Shown one piece after another: positions 16,057 to 26,725 of a DNA stretch of 64,000 nucleotides (position 1 is its first letter; each line of letters begins with the position of its first letter). The notes beneath the pieces were generated by a model. That model was given only the letters and a program-made list of their open reading frames with translations, was not told the DNA's origin and searched no databases. The stretch lies in the NCBI GenBank assembly GCA_910586025.1, contig CAJUIO010000001.1, forward strand, positions 1 through 64,000, given 5' to 3'. Made by a program: the position numbers and the translations under genes. The stretch is from an uncultured Lachnospiraceae bacterium (GTDB lineage: Bacteria > Bacillota > Clostridia > Lachnospirales > Lachnospiraceae).

Positions 16057-16614
16057 ATGGAATTGAAACGTAATAGGAGAGGAAACGGGAACGAAAAGAG
16101 AATGCGTATACTGCATGAGGTTCTGGACTGGTCCCGGGTCATTGCAACAGGCCTTGCCCTTGCCTTTGTGATCAGCAATACTCTGATCGCCAATGCGCAG
16201 GTTCCGACAGGCTCCATGGAGGAGACCATTATGCCGGGAAGCCGTATCATCATCAACCGGCTTGCCTACATGTCAAAGGAACCGTCCCGGGGAGATATTA
16301 TTTCCTTTTACTATCCGGATGATGGAAAGAGCGTGTATTTGAAGAGAGTGATCGGGCTTCCCGGGGAGAGCGTGGAGGGAAGAGAGGGAAGAGTTTACGT
16401 GGACGGGGCCGTTCTCGACGAGGAATATGTGGAGGAGGCTGTCAGTGCCGATTTCGGTCCCTTTCTGATTCCATCCGGCTCCTATTTTGTGATGGGTGAT
16501 AACCGGAATAACTCCTGGGATTCCAGATACTGGGAGAATCCTTATGTGGAAAAGGATGAGATTATCGGAAGGGCGGAGTTTGAATATTTTCCTGAATTTA
16601 AGTGGTTCAGATAA
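16057..16614 (+). CDS. lepB: Signal peptidase I
   Basis: A 185-residue type I signal peptidase of the small Gram-positive type. It has one N-terminal membrane anchor (about 25-45), box B PTGSMEET with catalytic Ser53, box D YLKRVIGLPGE with catalytic Lys96, and box E MGDNRNNSWDSRYW. It cleaves signal peptides of exported proteins on the outer face of the membrane. ATG 16057 has GGAGGG; the longer upstream frame is not needed. Its 3' end overlaps a convergent small gene by 8 bases. Confidence 0.93.
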   Translation: MELKRNRRGNGNEKRMRILHEVLDWSRVIATGLALAFVISNTLIANAQVPTGSMEETIMPGSRIIINRLAYMSKEPSRGDIISFYYPDDGKSVYLKRVIGLPGESVEGREGRVYVDGAVLDEEYVEEAVSADFGPFLIPSGSYFVMGDNRNNSWDSRYWENPYVEKDEIIGRAEFEYFPEFKWFR

Positions 16615-16843
16615 CGAGAAACAGGAGGATTGCGGCAGCGGCTGCAAGACAGATGCCTCCCGTAATATTACAGATCATAGCGGCCTGTGTTTTCCACTTT
16701 TGGGGAATGGAGCCGTTTTTCTTATCCCTTGCGCAAAGGCAGGAAAATGTGATTCCGATAACCAGACAGATAATTCCTGCCAGGGAAAGCAGGAACAGAA
16801 GTCCCAGGATCACAGCGCCCACAATTAAGGTTATAAATGCCAT
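16607..16843 (-). CDS. Small two-helix membrane protein
   Basis: A 78-residue protein with two hydrophobic helices (about 3-35 and 53-77) joined by a short charged loop (ARDKKNGSIPQK). The start has a perfect AGGAGG on the minus strand, supporting expression. It overlaps the convergent signal peptidase gene end by 8 bases. I do not recognise a family. Confidence 0.65.
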   Translation of the reverse strand: MAFITLIVGAVILGLLFLLSLAGIICLVIGITFSCLCARDKKNGSIPQKWKTQAAMICNITGGICLAAAAAILLFLVI

Positions 16844-17151
16844 GGATAAGCCTCCTTTTTTTATTGTAGCTAGGATATGCTTTTGATACCAGTATTATCT
16901 TATTTATTGTAGCATAAAAACAACAAACAGGCCATTAGTTTTCCCCCTTTTTGGAAAAGTGTTCCCACTGTCCATCTCCCGAAATTTGATGAATATTCAT
17001 ACATTTCTTAATTCTTCATGGGATATAAGCAACTGTACCTGAAAAACCACCTACTGAATATTGAGAAAATTAAGGTTGAGAATTGAAAAAGGCTGCCGTT
17101 TTGATTGGGTAGCCTTTTGGATTTTATTTGACTTATCGATTATTTATTTTC
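16844..17151. other. Intergenic gap
   Basis: An AT-rich stretch between two minus-strand genes. It contains the terminator of the downstream lipoprotein gene (listed next) and presumably the promoter of the small membrane protein. I see no gene or clear repeat. Confidence 0.4.
17086..17118 (-). terminator. Terminator of the lipoprotein gene
   Basis: Read on the minus strand, AAAAGGCTACC pairs with GGCAGCCTTTT (one G-U) and ends in TTTTT. It lies 34 bases after the lipoprotein stop codon. Confidence 0.7.
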
Positions 17152-17925
17152 TCATTCAGATTCTTCTCTGTATTCAAAGACAAACCACTTTTCATTCATA
17201 TAAATCTCTATTGTATCGTCTGCTCCATACTGATAACCAAATCCACTTCCAAAATTAGACTGATTATCTTCTGTTGGTATTTCAGTTCCATCGACAGTTG
17301 ACGTTATTTCTCCATCCATATTTCCACAACGCCAGTCGATCGTGCTTTCTTTCCCTGTATCATAATATAATTTACCATTCACTCTTACCATAGGGATTCT
17401 GTCATACATTGCATCAGCTTCTTCCTGTTTGGGCATCAGCTCTTCATCCAAGTCCAGTCCCAGCATATTTCGTAAATTGCTTATGTATTCCGGGTCTTTC
17501 ACCATATCATCCGTGACCATATAGCTGGAAATGGGATTCTGCCATGGAATCACAAAAATATCTCTGTCTTCTATGTCAAAGGCAGACAGAATCAATGCCA
17601 TTTCCTCTGGTGAAGCACCTTTTAATGCCATTAACTCTTCCAAAGTTTTCTGACGGTTGGTTCCTTGCATCAGCCCAAAACGATAGTTATCCTCTGCCAT
17701 CTGCCAAGCATAAACCTCCAGCCCCTTGAAGGTTCCAAGCTCAAAGTATTCTGGGTATTTTTCACGCAATTTATCTATTTCAGGAGAGCTGCACGTATAT
17801 TCTGATTCAAGACCATCGGAAATATGCGTGACATTTACTTCTGAATTTGTGTTTTTTCCACATGCACACAACACAATTGAAACAAGACTGCATAAACAAA
17901 CAATACGGTATAATTTCTTTTTCAT
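17152..17925 (-). CDS. Putative lipoprotein, AT-rich
   Basis: A 257-residue secreted lipoprotein: a basic N-terminus and hydrophobic core end in the lipobox VLCAC with C22 as the lipidated residue. The mature part is acidic and rich in D/E (SPEIDKLREKYPEYFELG, LGLDLDEELMPKQEEAD). No enzyme motif is seen. Start ATG 17925 has GAGGAG. The coding sequence is visibly more AT-rich than the neighbouring genes and is flanked by AT-rich spacers, which suggests recent acquisition. Family unknown. Confidence 0.7.
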   Translation of the reverse strand: MKKKLYRIVCLCSLVSIVLCACGKNTNSEVNVTHISDGLESEYTCSSPEIDKLREKYPEYFELGTFKGLEVYAWQMAEDNYRFGLMQGTNRQKTLEELMALKGASPEEMALILSAFDIEDRDIFVIPWQNPISSYMVTDDMVKDPEYISNLRNMLGLDLDEELMPKQEEADAMYDRIPMVRVNGKLYYDTGKESTIDWRCGNMDGEITSTVDGTEIPTEDNQSNFGSGFGYQYGADDTIEIYMNEKWFVFEYREESE

Positions 17926-18110
17926 GGCTATTCTCCTCAAAAATATATTTTATATCATACTATATTTTACCGCATATTACAATGCAGGGTAAATAGTCGG
18001 AATTGTTTCTGATGCCTCCCCATCGTCTGACAGCCAAATAAGCCTACCAACTGATTGCTGATAGGCTTATCAAATAATCCCGCAATTCCGGAAAGGGAGT
18101 TAGTTTTTCA

Positions 18111-18139
18111 TTGCGGCAGTCCATCTTTAGGAGTACAAT
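18111..18139 (+). promoter_or_regulatory. Probable sigma-A promoter for the HD-GNAT gene
   Basis: TTGCGG (18111-18116), a 17-base spacer and TACAAT (18134-18139) precede the gene by 25 bases. Confidence 0.5.
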
Positions 18140-18163
18140 GGTGGGGGAAAGGATGTTGAAAAT

Positions 18164-19399
18164 ATGGATGGGAAAACTTATTTATTGCTGGAAGATTATA
18201 TGAAGTCCTGCATGAAGGACAGCGCTCATGACAGGGAGCACATTTACCGGGTGCTGTACACGGCTCTTGAAATTGCGGATGAGGAGAAGGATGTGGATAT
18301 CGACGTGCTGATAGCTGCCTGTCTGCTCCATGATATCGCAAGACAGGAGCAGTTTGACGACCCGGAAGTCTGTCATGCGCATGCAGGTGCAGAGAAGGCC
18401 TATGCTTTTCTGGTGGAGCACGGTTTTTCCAAGGAATTTGCGGAGCGGGTTTCCGGCTGTATCCGGACGCACCGCTACCGCAGGAATGACAGGCCGGAGA
18501 GCATAGAGGCAAAAATCTTATTTGATGCCGACAAGATTGACGTATCGGGCGCTGTCGGGATCGCCCGTACTCTGTTATATAAGGGAGAGGTATCGGAACC
18601 GCTGTATTCCGTGGCGGAGGACGGTTCGGTGCTGAACGGAGCCCATGACAGCGCTCCCTCCTTTTTTCAGGAATACAAATATAAGCTCGAAGGGCTTTAT
18701 TCAAACTTTTTTACCGGAAAAGGAAGAGAGATTGCCGCAGGCCGGAAACAGGCGGCGCAGGATTTTTACAGGAATATGCTGCAGGAGGTAAGAGAACCCT
18801 ACGAGAAGGGAAGGGAGCGGCTTCAAAAGATCCTGCAGGGGAATTCCGCAGAGAGGATCAAGGAGAATACGGCGGCATTATCAGGGACCGGATCAGGAAA
18901 AAGGAACGCAATCCGCAGGGCGGTACGGGAGGATATCCCCAGGATTGCGGAGATATTGATTTTTGCGAAGCGTACGGCATATCGCCCCATCTTCCGGGAC
19001 GATCCGGTATCCTTCAATGAAATGCAGGTGGTAAAGCTGGCAGGTGAGCTGGAACGTGAGGGGGCTATTGAGGATATGGTGGTCTATGATGACGGTATTG
19101 TCCGGGGCCTTATAGAGAGGAAAACGGGAGACAGCCCGGATTATCCTGACAGTGTGCAGCTTTGCTCCTACTATGTGGATCCCTTTTTCCAGGGAGGCGG
19201 CATTGGAAAAGCGCTGATGGAGTACTTTTTGGAGGAGGTAAGAGAGTGCGGCTGCAGGAGTATCTATCTCTGGGTTCTGGAAAAGAACAGCAGGGCAAGA
19301 GGGATCTATGAAAGCTATGGATTCGTCTTTGACGGAACCAGGCAGATCGAGGAGGGAACTCCGGAATATCTCAGGCGGTACGTGCTGCAAAATCCGTGA
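18164..19399 (+). CDS. HD phosphohydrolase-GNAT acetyltransferase fusion
   Basis: A 411-residue protein with two complete domains. Residues 1-215 are an HD-domain metal-dependent phosphohydrolase like YedJ/YpgQ: HDREHIYRVL (H22, H26), LLHDIARQ with the HD pair H56-D57, and the later DADKID. Residues about 250-411 are a GNAT acetyltransferase with VDPFFQGGGIGKALME binding acetyl-CoA and YESYGFVFDG. A 30-residue linker joins them. HD enzymes of this type often hydrolyse nucleotides; the fused acetyltransferase may modify a product or a toxic nucleotide analogue, but this is inference. The ATG follows GGAAAGG. Confidence 0.85.
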   Translation: MDGKTYLLLEDYMKSCMKDSAHDREHIYRVLYTALEIADEEKDVDIDVLIAACLLHDIARQEQFDDPEVCHAHAGAEKAYAFLVEHGFSKEFAERVSGCIRTHRYRRNDRPESIEAKILFDADKIDVSGAVGIARTLLYKGEVSEPLYSVAEDGSVLNGAHDSAPSFFQEYKYKLEGLYSNFFTGKGREIAAGRKQAAQDFYRNMLQEVREPYEKGRERLQKILQGNSAERIKENTAALSGTGSGKRNAIRRAVREDIPRIAEILIFAKRTAYRPIFRDDPVSFNEMQVVKLAGELEREGAIEDMVVYDDGIVRGLIERKTGDSPDYPDSVQLCSYYVDPFFQGGGIGKALMEYFLEEVRECGCRSIYLWVLEKNSRARGIYESYGFVFDGTRQIEEGTPEYLRRYVLQNP

Positions 19400-19428
19400 T
19401 CGATTCCAGATAAGGAAAGGGGATAGAA

Positions 19429-20460
19429 GTGAGTAAGATCGTTTTTTTCTGTATTCCGGCCCATGGTCATACGAACCCTACGCTGGGAGTTGTCTCGGAG
19501 CTGGTTTCCAGGGGACATGAGGTGTGGTACTATTCCTATGACCTTATGCGAAGTAAGATAGAGGCGGCAGGTGCCAGGTTTGTATCCTGTGACGACTTCG
19601 ATATGGAGCGGAAGCTGAATCCCGGGGATGCGGCCAGGAAGCTGGGCATCCCCTTTGTTTCCTCTACAACCACTTTTGCGTTTAACCGATATTCCGCCAG
19701 AATCATGAAAAGGAGTGTGGGAGAGTTCCTTGTTATGATGCTTTCCATGCCGGAGATAGACAGACAGGTCAAACGGCTGCGGGCGAAGGGGTATCCCATA
19801 AAGAGCATCCTGGATATTCTTCAGAATGATGATACGGTTCATACGATTGTGTATACATCCCCGCAGTTCCAGCCCTGTGCAGAGACCTTTTCGGACAGAT
19901 ATGCCTTTGTGGGTCCGTCCGTCAGGTCTGCGTCGGAGGAAATCGGTAAGATAAGGGAAAAGCTGGTCTATCTTTCTATGGGAACGGTAAATAATGATAT
20001 GCTTCCATTTTATAAAAGCTGTATTGCGGCATTTGCCGGTGCGGAATATCAGGTTATCCTCTCAGTGGGAAATCTGACAAAGATAAGCGGTCTCGGCGGT
20101 CTGCCAGAGCATATTCTCGTGTATTCGCAGGTAGATCAGATCGCCGTGCTTAAAAAGGCTGATGTATTTGTCTCTCACTGTGGGATGAACAGCGTGAATG
20201 AAAGCCTGTATTACGGCGTTCCTCTGGTCATGCTTCCAGTGACATCCGAGCAGGGAGGCGTTGCCGCAAGGGTGGAGAGTCTGGGAGCGGGCATCAGGGT
20301 TAAGAGGAGAAACGGAAAGGCGGTCAGGAATGCGGTGGAACAGGTTTTGGAGAATCCCTCCTATCGAAGTGGAGCTGCGTCCATAGCCGAGGGATTCCGG
20401 AAATGCCCCGGAGCCCGGGGTGCCGCAGACAAGATTCTGGCAGTCTGCCGGAATCCTTAA
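19429..20460 (+). CDS. MGT/GT1-type glycosyltransferase, internally shortened
   Basis: A 343-residue glycosyltransferase of the macrolide (MGT) GT-B family. It has FCIPAHGHTNPTLG at the N-terminus and the nucleotide-sugar-binding segment SHCGMNSVNESLYYGVPLVML in the C-terminal half. Members I know are near 390-400 residues. Here the sequence jumps at residues 66-70 from the N-terminal helix straight to KLGIPFVSSTTTF, which normally follows about 55-60 more residues. This looks like an in-frame internal deletion. The GTG start follows AAAGGGG. Without the missing helix-strand the acceptor site may not form. Confidence 0.75.
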   Translation: MSKIVFFCIPAHGHTNPTLGVVSELVSRGHEVWYYSYDLMRSKIEAAGARFVSCDDFDMERKLNPGDAARKLGIPFVSSTTTFAFNRYSARIMKRSVGEFLVMMLSMPEIDRQVKRLRAKGYPIKSILDILQNDDTVHTIVYTSPQFQPCAETFSDRYAFVGPSVRSASEEIGKIREKLVYLSMGTVNNDMLPFYKSCIAAFAGAEYQVILSVGNLTKISGLGGLPEHILVYSQVDQIAVLKKADVFVSHCGMNSVNESLYYGVPLVMLPVTSEQGGVAARVESLGAGIRVKRRNGKAVRNAVEQVLENPSYRSGAASIAEGFRKCPGARGAADKILAVCRNP

Positions 20461-20470
20461 GGATAATATT

Positions 20471-21313
20471 TTACGACAAAAGGCCGTTAATATCCTGAAA
20501 AGCCAAAGCCCTGGCAGTCTGGATATTCATGGTGTGGTAGCGCTTGAATTCCCGCATCAGATGAGGCTGATCAGTGTAGCCATATTGGTAGACGGCATCC
20601 TGAACCTGAAAGTAAGGATTTGTCAAGATATCATTCCACAGAAGCTGATAGCGCATGAGGTTGATGAGCCTTTTCGGAGTGATGCCGATATAATCATGAA
20701 AGAGCCGCTCCAGCTGCCTGTCGCTGACAAAAGACTCTCTCGCCAGACAGGAGGTGTCGAGGGACCCCTTTTTCAGCAGAATCTGCCTGACGGCGCTGTC
20801 AACAACGGAATTCTTCCGGGGTGCAAAAAGCTTGTCTGTAAAAAGCTGTTCCGCTGTCCGGACACGTTCGCTAAGAGAGGTCTTCTCGAACAGCTGCTGT
20901 GGCAAAAGTGCGTCAAGCCAGCGAAATCTGGTCCGCACATCAAAAAAGCCGTTTAAGGTATTTTTCAGGGTGTCTTCGGAAAAGGCATAAGTCCCCCAGG
21001 CAAAGAAACGAATTCCGAATATGGAAATGAGATGGCCGTCTTTGGGATTGCGGGAGGAGAGAAAGCTGCTGTCATTGATGCCGCAAAAGCAACTGTTGAT
21101 GATGCCGGCAGTGTGGTCAATATTATATATAATATCCGCACACGTATCGGGGATCACAAGATCGGCAGGCAGGCTTTTCTTCACCACAAAGGGATGCCTG
21201 CTGCCCCAGAAGCACCGGACATATTTTGCTAGTTCGGGATTCTGAGGCGGCAGCTCGATATATTCTTCGTTTCGTCTGAACGGAGTCGCAGTCTGCGGTA
21301 AAAAAACCGTCAT
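20471..21313 (-). CDS. AraC family transcriptional regulator
   Basis: A 280-residue regulator with an N-terminal ligand-type domain (about 1-165, DUF6597-like: ELAKYVRCFWGS, ADLVIPDTCADIIYNID) and a C-terminal AraC double HTH (about 190-275: CLARESFVSDRQLERLFHDYIGITP). The start is the ATG overlapping the DUF4317 stop (ATGA), so it is translationally coupled as the last gene of a three-gene minus-strand run. It converges with the glycosyltransferase, 10 bases away. Effector and target are unknown. Confidence 0.85.
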   Translation of the reverse strand: MTVFLPQTATPFRRNEEYIELPPQNPELAKYVRCFWGSRHPFVVKKSLPADLVIPDTCADIIYNIDHTAGIINSCFCGINDSSFLSSRNPKDGHLISIFGIRFFAWGTYAFSEDTLKNTLNGFFDVRTRFRWLDALLPQQLFEKTSLSERVRTAEQLFTDKLFAPRKNSVVDSAVRQILLKKGSLDTSCLARESFVSDRQLERLFHDYIGITPKRLINLMRYQLLWNDILTNPYFQVQDAVYQYGYTDQPHLMREFKRYHTMNIQTARALAFQDINGLLS

Positions 21314-22440
21314 GATCCAAAGGCCTTCACATTGATTCCGTTTACCTCCACCTGGTCGTTGATCTCGATCACCAGGCATTTTCTTCCGTCCACCATCATA
21401 GTGTTTACCAGGTCTGCCCGCTCCGGGTTTACCTTGACCACCACGTCCGGGGTCTTGACCTCGAAGGTGCGGATGCTGGCGACATTGTCCACGAACAGAG
21501 CGGTGTCCTCGCCGGCGGCCGCATCATAGAGCTTTTCAAAGTCGGTCAGCTTTTCCTCCTCCACGCCGCTTTTTTCAAGAAGACGCTTCACCTCTTTTTT
21601 GTCAAGGGTGAGCGGTTCCGGGATTTCCTTGTGCTCCTCAATCATTTCCGTGAGATTTTCGTGAATGCTCTTTACCACCGCATACTCGCAGTCCTCCCCC
21701 AGAGTCTCCTCAATAATGGTCTGGAAGGCCTCCTTCTGGACACCGGCGGAGAGGGAGAGGGCGCAGCCGAGAATTCCCTCCACGAATTCCGAATGAAGCT
21801 CCTCCGGATTTTTGGAGTAATAGAGGACACTGTGAATATCGCTGGCCCGGTCGTTAAAGGCGGGAAACAGAAATCCTGTCTCCGGCATATTTACCACCCA
21901 GTCCCGCATCCGGTTGTGGAATTCATTGATTTCGGCATCATAGCTTAAGCCGGGCTTGGAGAGAACCACCGGACAGATACAGCACAGAATATATTCGAAT
22001 ACCGTGTCGGAGGCATCCTCCATGGTGAGACCGTCGGTCGTCTTTCCCGGAACATCATAGGCATCATGGATCAGGAGAATGAGATAATTCCCCACAAACT
22101 CATAGGAAGCTATAATCCGGTCATAAAACTCCTCCAGGAGAGCTTCGTCCTTCAATTTGCTCTCACGCAGGCGGAACAGGAATTCCTGTGTTCCGCCATC
22201 CGTCTCCGAATCGGTGGGAAAACCGAGATTCAGAAGATTTTTGCCGACGCTTCCGGATAAGGCTTTCCGAAGAAGCTCAAAATATTTGAAGATTTCCTCT
22301 TCCGGAAGCGAGAGAAAGGCTTCCTTAAATTCCGTTTTTTTATTTTTTTCCCCGTCCACATAGCAGCCGCAGATCCTGGTGATGGAGCAGCTGTTAGGGG
22401 TGAACAGGCGCTTGATTTCGTTGATTTCCTGCTTGATCAT
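21310..22440 (-). CDS. DUF4317 family protein
   Basis: A 376-residue protein starting [20 protein letters not shown] with [13 protein letters not shown], the DUF4317 signature of Lachnospiraceae and related Clostridia. It is predicted soluble and helical. Its 5' end overlaps the end of the giant activase gene by 47 bases, and its 3' end couples to an AraC regulator. The family has no known biochemistry; the overlap suggests co-expression with the iron-sulfur ATPase. Confidence 0.85.
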   Translation of the reverse strand: MIKQEINEIKRLFTPNSCSITRICGCYVDGEKNKKTEFKEAFLSLPEEEIFKYFELLRKALSGSVGKNLLNLGFPTDSETDGGTQEFLFRLRESKLKDEALLEEFYDRIIASYEFVGNYLILLIHDAYDVPGKTTDGLTMEDASDTVFEYILCCICPVVLSKPGLSYDAEINEFHNRMRDWVVNMPETGFLFPAFNDRASDIHSVLYYSKNPEELHSEFVEGILGCALSLSAGVQKEAFQTIIEETLGEDCEYAVVKSIHENLTEMIEEHKEIPEPLTLDKKEVKRLLEKSGVEEEKLTDFEKLYDAAAGEDTALFVDNVASIRTFEVKTPDVVVKVNPERADLVNTMMVDGRKCLVIEINDQVEVNGINVKAFGS

Positions 22441-25400
22441 TCTGGGTTCCTCTTATCTCCTTTTCCTGGCCGGGGGCGGAAGTCTCCGCCGCCTGATGTG
22501 TTTTTAAGTTTTTCTGAGCCGTGGAGAGCATGAGCTTGATCCGGTTAAGCTGATTGACCTCGCTGGCACCCGGATCATAATCGATGGCCACGATATTGCT
22601 CATGGGATATCGTCTGCGCAGCTCCTTGATCACGCCCTTGCCAACCACGTGGTTGGGCAGACAGCCAAAGGGCTGAGTGCAGACAATGTTGTTTACGCCG
22701 CTGTGAATCAGCTCCACCATCTCGCCGGTGAGAAACCAGCCCTCTCCCGTCTGATTTCCGATGGACACAATGGGCTTTGCATAGTCAACGATTTTGTAGA
22801 TGCTCACGGGCGGTGTAAAATGTGCGCTCTTTGCGAATGCCTTCGCAGCGCTCCTTCGCAGATATTCCAGGGCATCGATTCCGAGCCTGGAAATGAAGGC
22901 GGCCTTTTTGCTGGTTCCAAGCTGCTCCGCCTTATAAATCTGGTTGTAAAAGCAGTAGAGCATGAAGTCCAAAAGATCAGGAACCACCGCCTCGGCTCCC
23001 TCGGATTCCAACAGCTTCACCAGATGGTTGTTGGCGGCAGGTGCGAATTTTACCAGGATCTCCCCAACAATGCCAACCTTGGGCTTTATGGCATCCGTAA
23101 CCGGAACGGAATCAAACTCCTCAATAATCTGCCGGCACATTTTCCGGAAGCGGAAGAAGCTCATATGCTTTGCGGAGACAAAATCCCGGCAGCGCTGCAG
23201 CCACTTCTGATGCAGAGCCTCCACGCTTCCCTTTTCCTTTTCATAAGGGCGCATCCGGTAGATACAGCGCATGAAAATATCGCCGAACACGGCACTGTAG
23301 GCGGCCCGCAAAAGGAGCTCCGGATTCAGATGAAAGCCGGGATTGCTCTCGATACCCGCCAGATTCAGGGAAATAACGGGGATCTGCTCCATGCCTGCCT
23401 TTTCCAGGGCGCGGCGGATGAAACCGATATAGTTGGTGGCGCGGCAGCCTCCTCCTGTCTGGGACATGATGACGGCAACCTTATTCAGATCATATTTGCC
23501 GGACAAAAGGGCATCCATGATCTGTCCAACCACCATGAGAGAAGGATAGCAGGCATCGTTGTTCACGTATTTCAGTCCCATGTCCACGGCATGCTTGTTG
23601 TCGTTGGGAAGAACCTCAAAATGATAGCCGCAGGCGTTAAAGGCGCTTTCCAGAATGTCAAAGTGGATAGGCGACATCTGCGGGCAGAGGATGGTATAGT
23701 CCCTGCGCATCTCCTCCGTGAACGGCACCTTCCTGATGGCACAGGAGCGGACCGTCCTGTCCTCGTGCTTCTTTTCCCTGACCTGGATTGCGGAGAGCAA
23801 GGAGCGGATCCGGATTCTGGCAGCTCCCAGATTGTTTACCTCGTCGATCTTCAGGCAGGTATAGATTTTATCCGATCCGGAGAGAATATCATTGACCTGA
23901 TCGGTGGTGACCGCATCCAGGCCGCACCCGAAGGAATTCAGCTGAATCAGGTCAAGATTATCCACGGTCTTCACAAAGCTGGCCGCAGCGTAGAGCCTGG
24001 AATGATACATCCACTGGTCGGAGACAATCAGGGGACGCTCCGGCTTGGCCAGATGAGAAACGGAATCCTCCGTGAGCACCGCAATGTCGTAGGAGACGAT
24101 CAGCTCCGGAATCCCGTGATTAATCTCCGGGTCTGCGTGATAGGGGCGGCCTGCGAGCACAATTCCGCGTTTGCCGGTTTTTTCCAGCCAGGCGAGAACC
24201 TCCTCGCCCTTTTTCTGCATGTCCCGGTGAGCCGCATCCAGCTCCGCCCAGGCAAGATGCACGGCCTTAATGATATCGCAGGCCGGGATTTCCTTAAATT
24301 CTTTGACCAGGGCATCGGAGACGGTCTTTTCGTCCCGGAAGGACAGGAAGGGATTGCGAAGAACCGCCTCGCCCCGTCCGATTTCCTCCACATTGTTCTT
24401 GATATTCTCCGAGTAAGAGGTGACAATGGGGCAGTTATAGTGATTGTTGGATTCGTCAAACTCGTTCCGCTCATAAAACAGGGCGGGATAGAAGATAAAA
24501 TCCACCTTCTGGTCAATGAGCCATTTCACGTGGCCGTGGGCCAGCTTGGCAGGGTAGCACTCGGATTCGCTGGGAATGGACTCGATGCCCAGCTCGTAGA
24601 TCTTCCGGTTTGACGCGGGAGAGAGCACGACCTGAAACTCAAGTGCGGTAAAAAAGGTGAACCAGAAGGGATAGTTTTCGTACTGGTTAAGGACCCGGGG
24701 AATACCCACCCGGCCCCGCCCTGCCTGGTCGGCGGGAAGCGGCTCGTAATCAAAAAAGCGTTTCAGCTTATAGTCAAACAGATTGGGGACATTGTGCTCG
24801 TTCTTCTGTCCGCCGATGCCCCGCTCGCAGCGGTTGCCGGAAATAAACTGGCGGCCTCCTGTAAATTTGTTGATGGTGAGACGACAGCTGTTGGTGCAGC
24901 CCCTGCACTTTGCCATGCTGGTCTCGAACTGCAGGGCGCTGATTTTTTCCATGGAGAGCATGGTGGTCTCATAGCCCTCCTGAAAGCGCTCCCTCGCGAT
25001 AAGGGCCGCTCCGAAGGCTCCCATGATCCCGGCAATATCGGGGCGTATGGCCTTACAGTCCGCTATCTTCTCAAAGCTGCGGAGGACGGCGTCATTATAG
25101 AAGGTTCCGCCCTGAACCACGATATTCCGTCCCAGCTCCGAGGCGCTGGAGACCTTGATCACCTTAAAGAGAGCGTTTTTGATTACGGAATAGGCAAGCC
25201 CCGCAGAGATATCTGAGACGGATGCGCCTTCCTTCTGCGCCTGCTTTACCTTGGAATTCATGAATACGGTGCATCTGGTTCCCAGGTCGATGGGATGCTC
25301 CGCAAAAAGGGCGGCACCCGCAAAATCCTCCACGCTGTAATTCAGGGATTTGGCAAAGGTCTCGATAAAGGAGCCGCAGCCGGAGGAGCAGGCCTCATTG

Positions 25401-26725
25401 AGAAGCACGCTGTCAACGGTCTGATTTTTGATCTTGATACATTTCATGTCCTGTCCGCCGATATCCAGAATGCAGTCCACCTCCGGATTGAAGAAGGCGG
25501 CCGCGTAGTAGTGGGCCACGGTCTCCACCTCGCCGTCGTCCAGAAGGAAGGCGGCCTTAAGGAGAGCCTCCCCGTAGCCGGTGGAGCAGGAGCGCACGAT
25601 CCGGGCTCCCTCGGGGAGCCTTTCATAGATCTCGCGGATGGAGCGGATGGCGGTCTTTAAGGGACTGCCGTCGTTGCCGCTGTAAAAGGAATAGAGCAAA
25701 GAACCTTTGTCATCCACGAGAGCGACCTTGGTGGTGGTGCTGCCGGCATCAATCCCCAGATAGCAGCGGCCCTGGTAGGAGGCAAGATCCCTTGTGGCAA
25801 TGTGATGCCGGGAATGACGCTCCTTAAAGTGTTCATATTCTTCCTCCGAGGAAAAGAGCGGCTCCATGCGCTCCACCTCGAATTCCATTTTGATATCGGA
25901 GGAAAGCTTTTCTGTCATCTCCTCCAGAGTATAAAAGACCTCCTCCTTCGCATTCAGCGCGGAACCGATGGCGGCAAAGAGGTGGGAATGGTCCGTGTCT
26001 ATCACATGATCCTCATCCAGCTTCAGCGTCCTGATAAAGGCCGCCTTAAGTTCAGAGAGGAAATGAAGGGGACCGCCAAGAAAGGCTACATGCCCCCGGA
26101 TGGGCTTGCCGCAGGCAAGGCCGCTGATGGTCTGGTTTACCACCGCCTGAAAGATGGAGGCGGACAGATCCTCCTTGGTAGCGCCCTCGTTGATCAGGGG
26201 CTGGATGTCGGTTTTGGCAAAGACACCGCACCTGGCTGCAATGGAATAGAGGGAGTGATAGCCTTTGGCGTATTCGTTGAGACCGGATGCGTCGGTCTGC
26301 AGAAGGGATGCCATCTGGTCGATGAAGGAGCCGGTGCCGCCTGCACAGATTCCGTTCATCCGCTGTTCCACATTGCCTCCTTCAAAATAGATGATCTTGG
26401 CATCCTCGCCTCCGAGCTCGATAGCCACGTCGGTTCTGGGAGCGAGCTCCTTGAGAGCCGTGGCTACGCTGATGACCTCCTGTACAAAGGGCACCTTCAG
26501 GTGATTGGCCAGCGTAAGTCCGCCGGAGCCGGTGATCATGGGATGAAGGGTGATGTTGCCAAGCTGCCCGTAAGCCTCGTTTAAAAGGTCCGAAAGGGTT
26601 TCCCTGATATTGGCAAAATGCCGTTTATAATTAGAAAACAGAATATTATGTGCATCATCCAGTATGGCGATTTTTACCGTGGTAGAACCGATATCAATGC
26701 CCAGCGTATAATGCCTTTGATCCAT
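22394..26725 (-). CDS. Giant activase-like protein: two BcrA/HgdC ATPase domains plus 2-hydroxyacyl-CoA dehydratase-type modules
   Basis: A 1443-residue fusion. Residues about 6-260 and 318-585 are two ASKHA ATPase domains of the BcrA/HgdC activator family ([10 protein letters not shown] and [10 protein letters not shown]; cluster cysteines near ICAGGTGSF and ACSSGCGSF). Residue ~607 begins a cysteine-rich module ([10 protein letters not shown]), and DUF2229-like and COG3581-like modules follow ([22 protein letters not shown]). Activator proteins use ATP to push low-potential electrons into a second iron-sulfur protein. This single-chain form is widespread in Clostridia, but its substrate is unknown. 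The start has AAGGCGG. Confidence 0.88.
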   Translation of the reverse strand: MDQRHYTLGIDIGSTTVKIAILDDAHNILFSNYKRHFANIRETLSDLLNEAYGQLGNITLHPMITGSGGLTLANHLKVPFVQEVISVATALKELAPRTDVAIELGGEDAKIIYFEGGNVEQRMNGICAGGTGSFIDQMASLLQTDASGLNEYAKGYHSLYSIAARCGVFAKTDIQPLINEGATKEDLSASIFQAVVNQTISGLACGKPIRGHVAFLGGPLHFLSELKAAFIRTLKLDEDHVIDTDHSHLFAAIGSALNAKEEVFYTLEEMTEKLSSDIKMEFEVERMEPLFSSEEEYEHFKERHSRHHIATRDLASYQGRCYLGIDAGSTTTKVALVDDKGSLLYSFYSGNDGSPLKTAIRSIREIYERLPEGARIVRSCSTGYGEALLKAAFLLDDGEVETVAHYYAAAFFNPEVDCILDIGGQDMKCIKIKNQTVDSVLLNEACSSGCGSFIETFAKSLNYSVEDFAGAALFAEHPIDLGTRCTVFMNSKVKQAQKEGASVSDISAGLAYSVIKNALFKVIKVSSASELGRNIVVQGGTFYNDAVLRSFEKIADCKAIRPDIAGIMGAFGAALIARERFQEGYETTMLSMEKISALQFETSMAKCRGCTNSCRLTINKFTGGRQFISGNRCERGIGGQKNEHNVPNLFDYKLKRFFDYEPLPADQAGRGRVGIPRVLNQYENYPFWFTFFTALEFQVVLSPASNRKIYELGIESIPSESECYPAKLAHGHVKWLIDQKVDFIFYPALFYERNEFDESNNHYNCPIVTSYSENIKNNVEEIGRGEAVLRNPFLSFRDEKTVSDALVKEFKEIPACDIIKAVHLAWAELDAAHRDMQKKGEEVLAWLEKTGKRGIVLAGRPYHADPEINHGIPELIVSYDIAVLTEDSVSHLAKPERPLIVSDQWMYHSRLYAAASFVKTVDNLDLIQLNSFGCGLDAVTTDQVNDILSGSDKIYTCLKIDEVNNLGAARIRIRSLLSAIQVREKKHEDRTVRSCAIRKVPFTEEMRRDYTILCPQMSPIHFDILESAFNACGYHFEVLPNDNKHAVDMGLKYVNNDACYPSLMVVGQIMDALLSGKYDLNKVAVIMSQTGGGCRATNYIGFIRRALEKAGMEQIPVISLNLAGIESNPGFHLNPELLLRAAYSAVFGDIFMRCIYRMRPYEKEKGSVEALHQKWLQRCRDFVSAKHMSFFRFRKMCRQIIEEFDSVPVTDAIKPKVGIVGEILVKFAPAANNHLVKLLESEGAEAVVPDLLDFMLYCFYNQIYKAEQLGTSKKAAFISRLGIDALEYLRRSAAKAFAKSAHFTPPVSIYKIVDYAKPIVSIGNQTGEGWFLTGEMVELIHSGVNNIVCTQPFGCLPNHVVGKGVIKELRRRYPMSNIVAIDYDPGASEVNQLNRIKLMLSTAQKNLKTHQAAETSAPGQEKEIRGTQNDQAGNQRNQAPVHP

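Noticed and set aside
18038..18070. Nine-base inverted repeat ATAAGCCTA/TAGGCTTAT as a terminator
   Set aside because: There is no useful T-run after it on the plus strand, and only a weak one on the minus strand. Kept only as a possible structural palindrome.
22649..24613. Long open frame (about 650 residues) on the plus strand
   Set aside because: It is antisense to the activase gene, lacks domain motifs and a ribosome binding site, and arises from the codon bias of the real gene.
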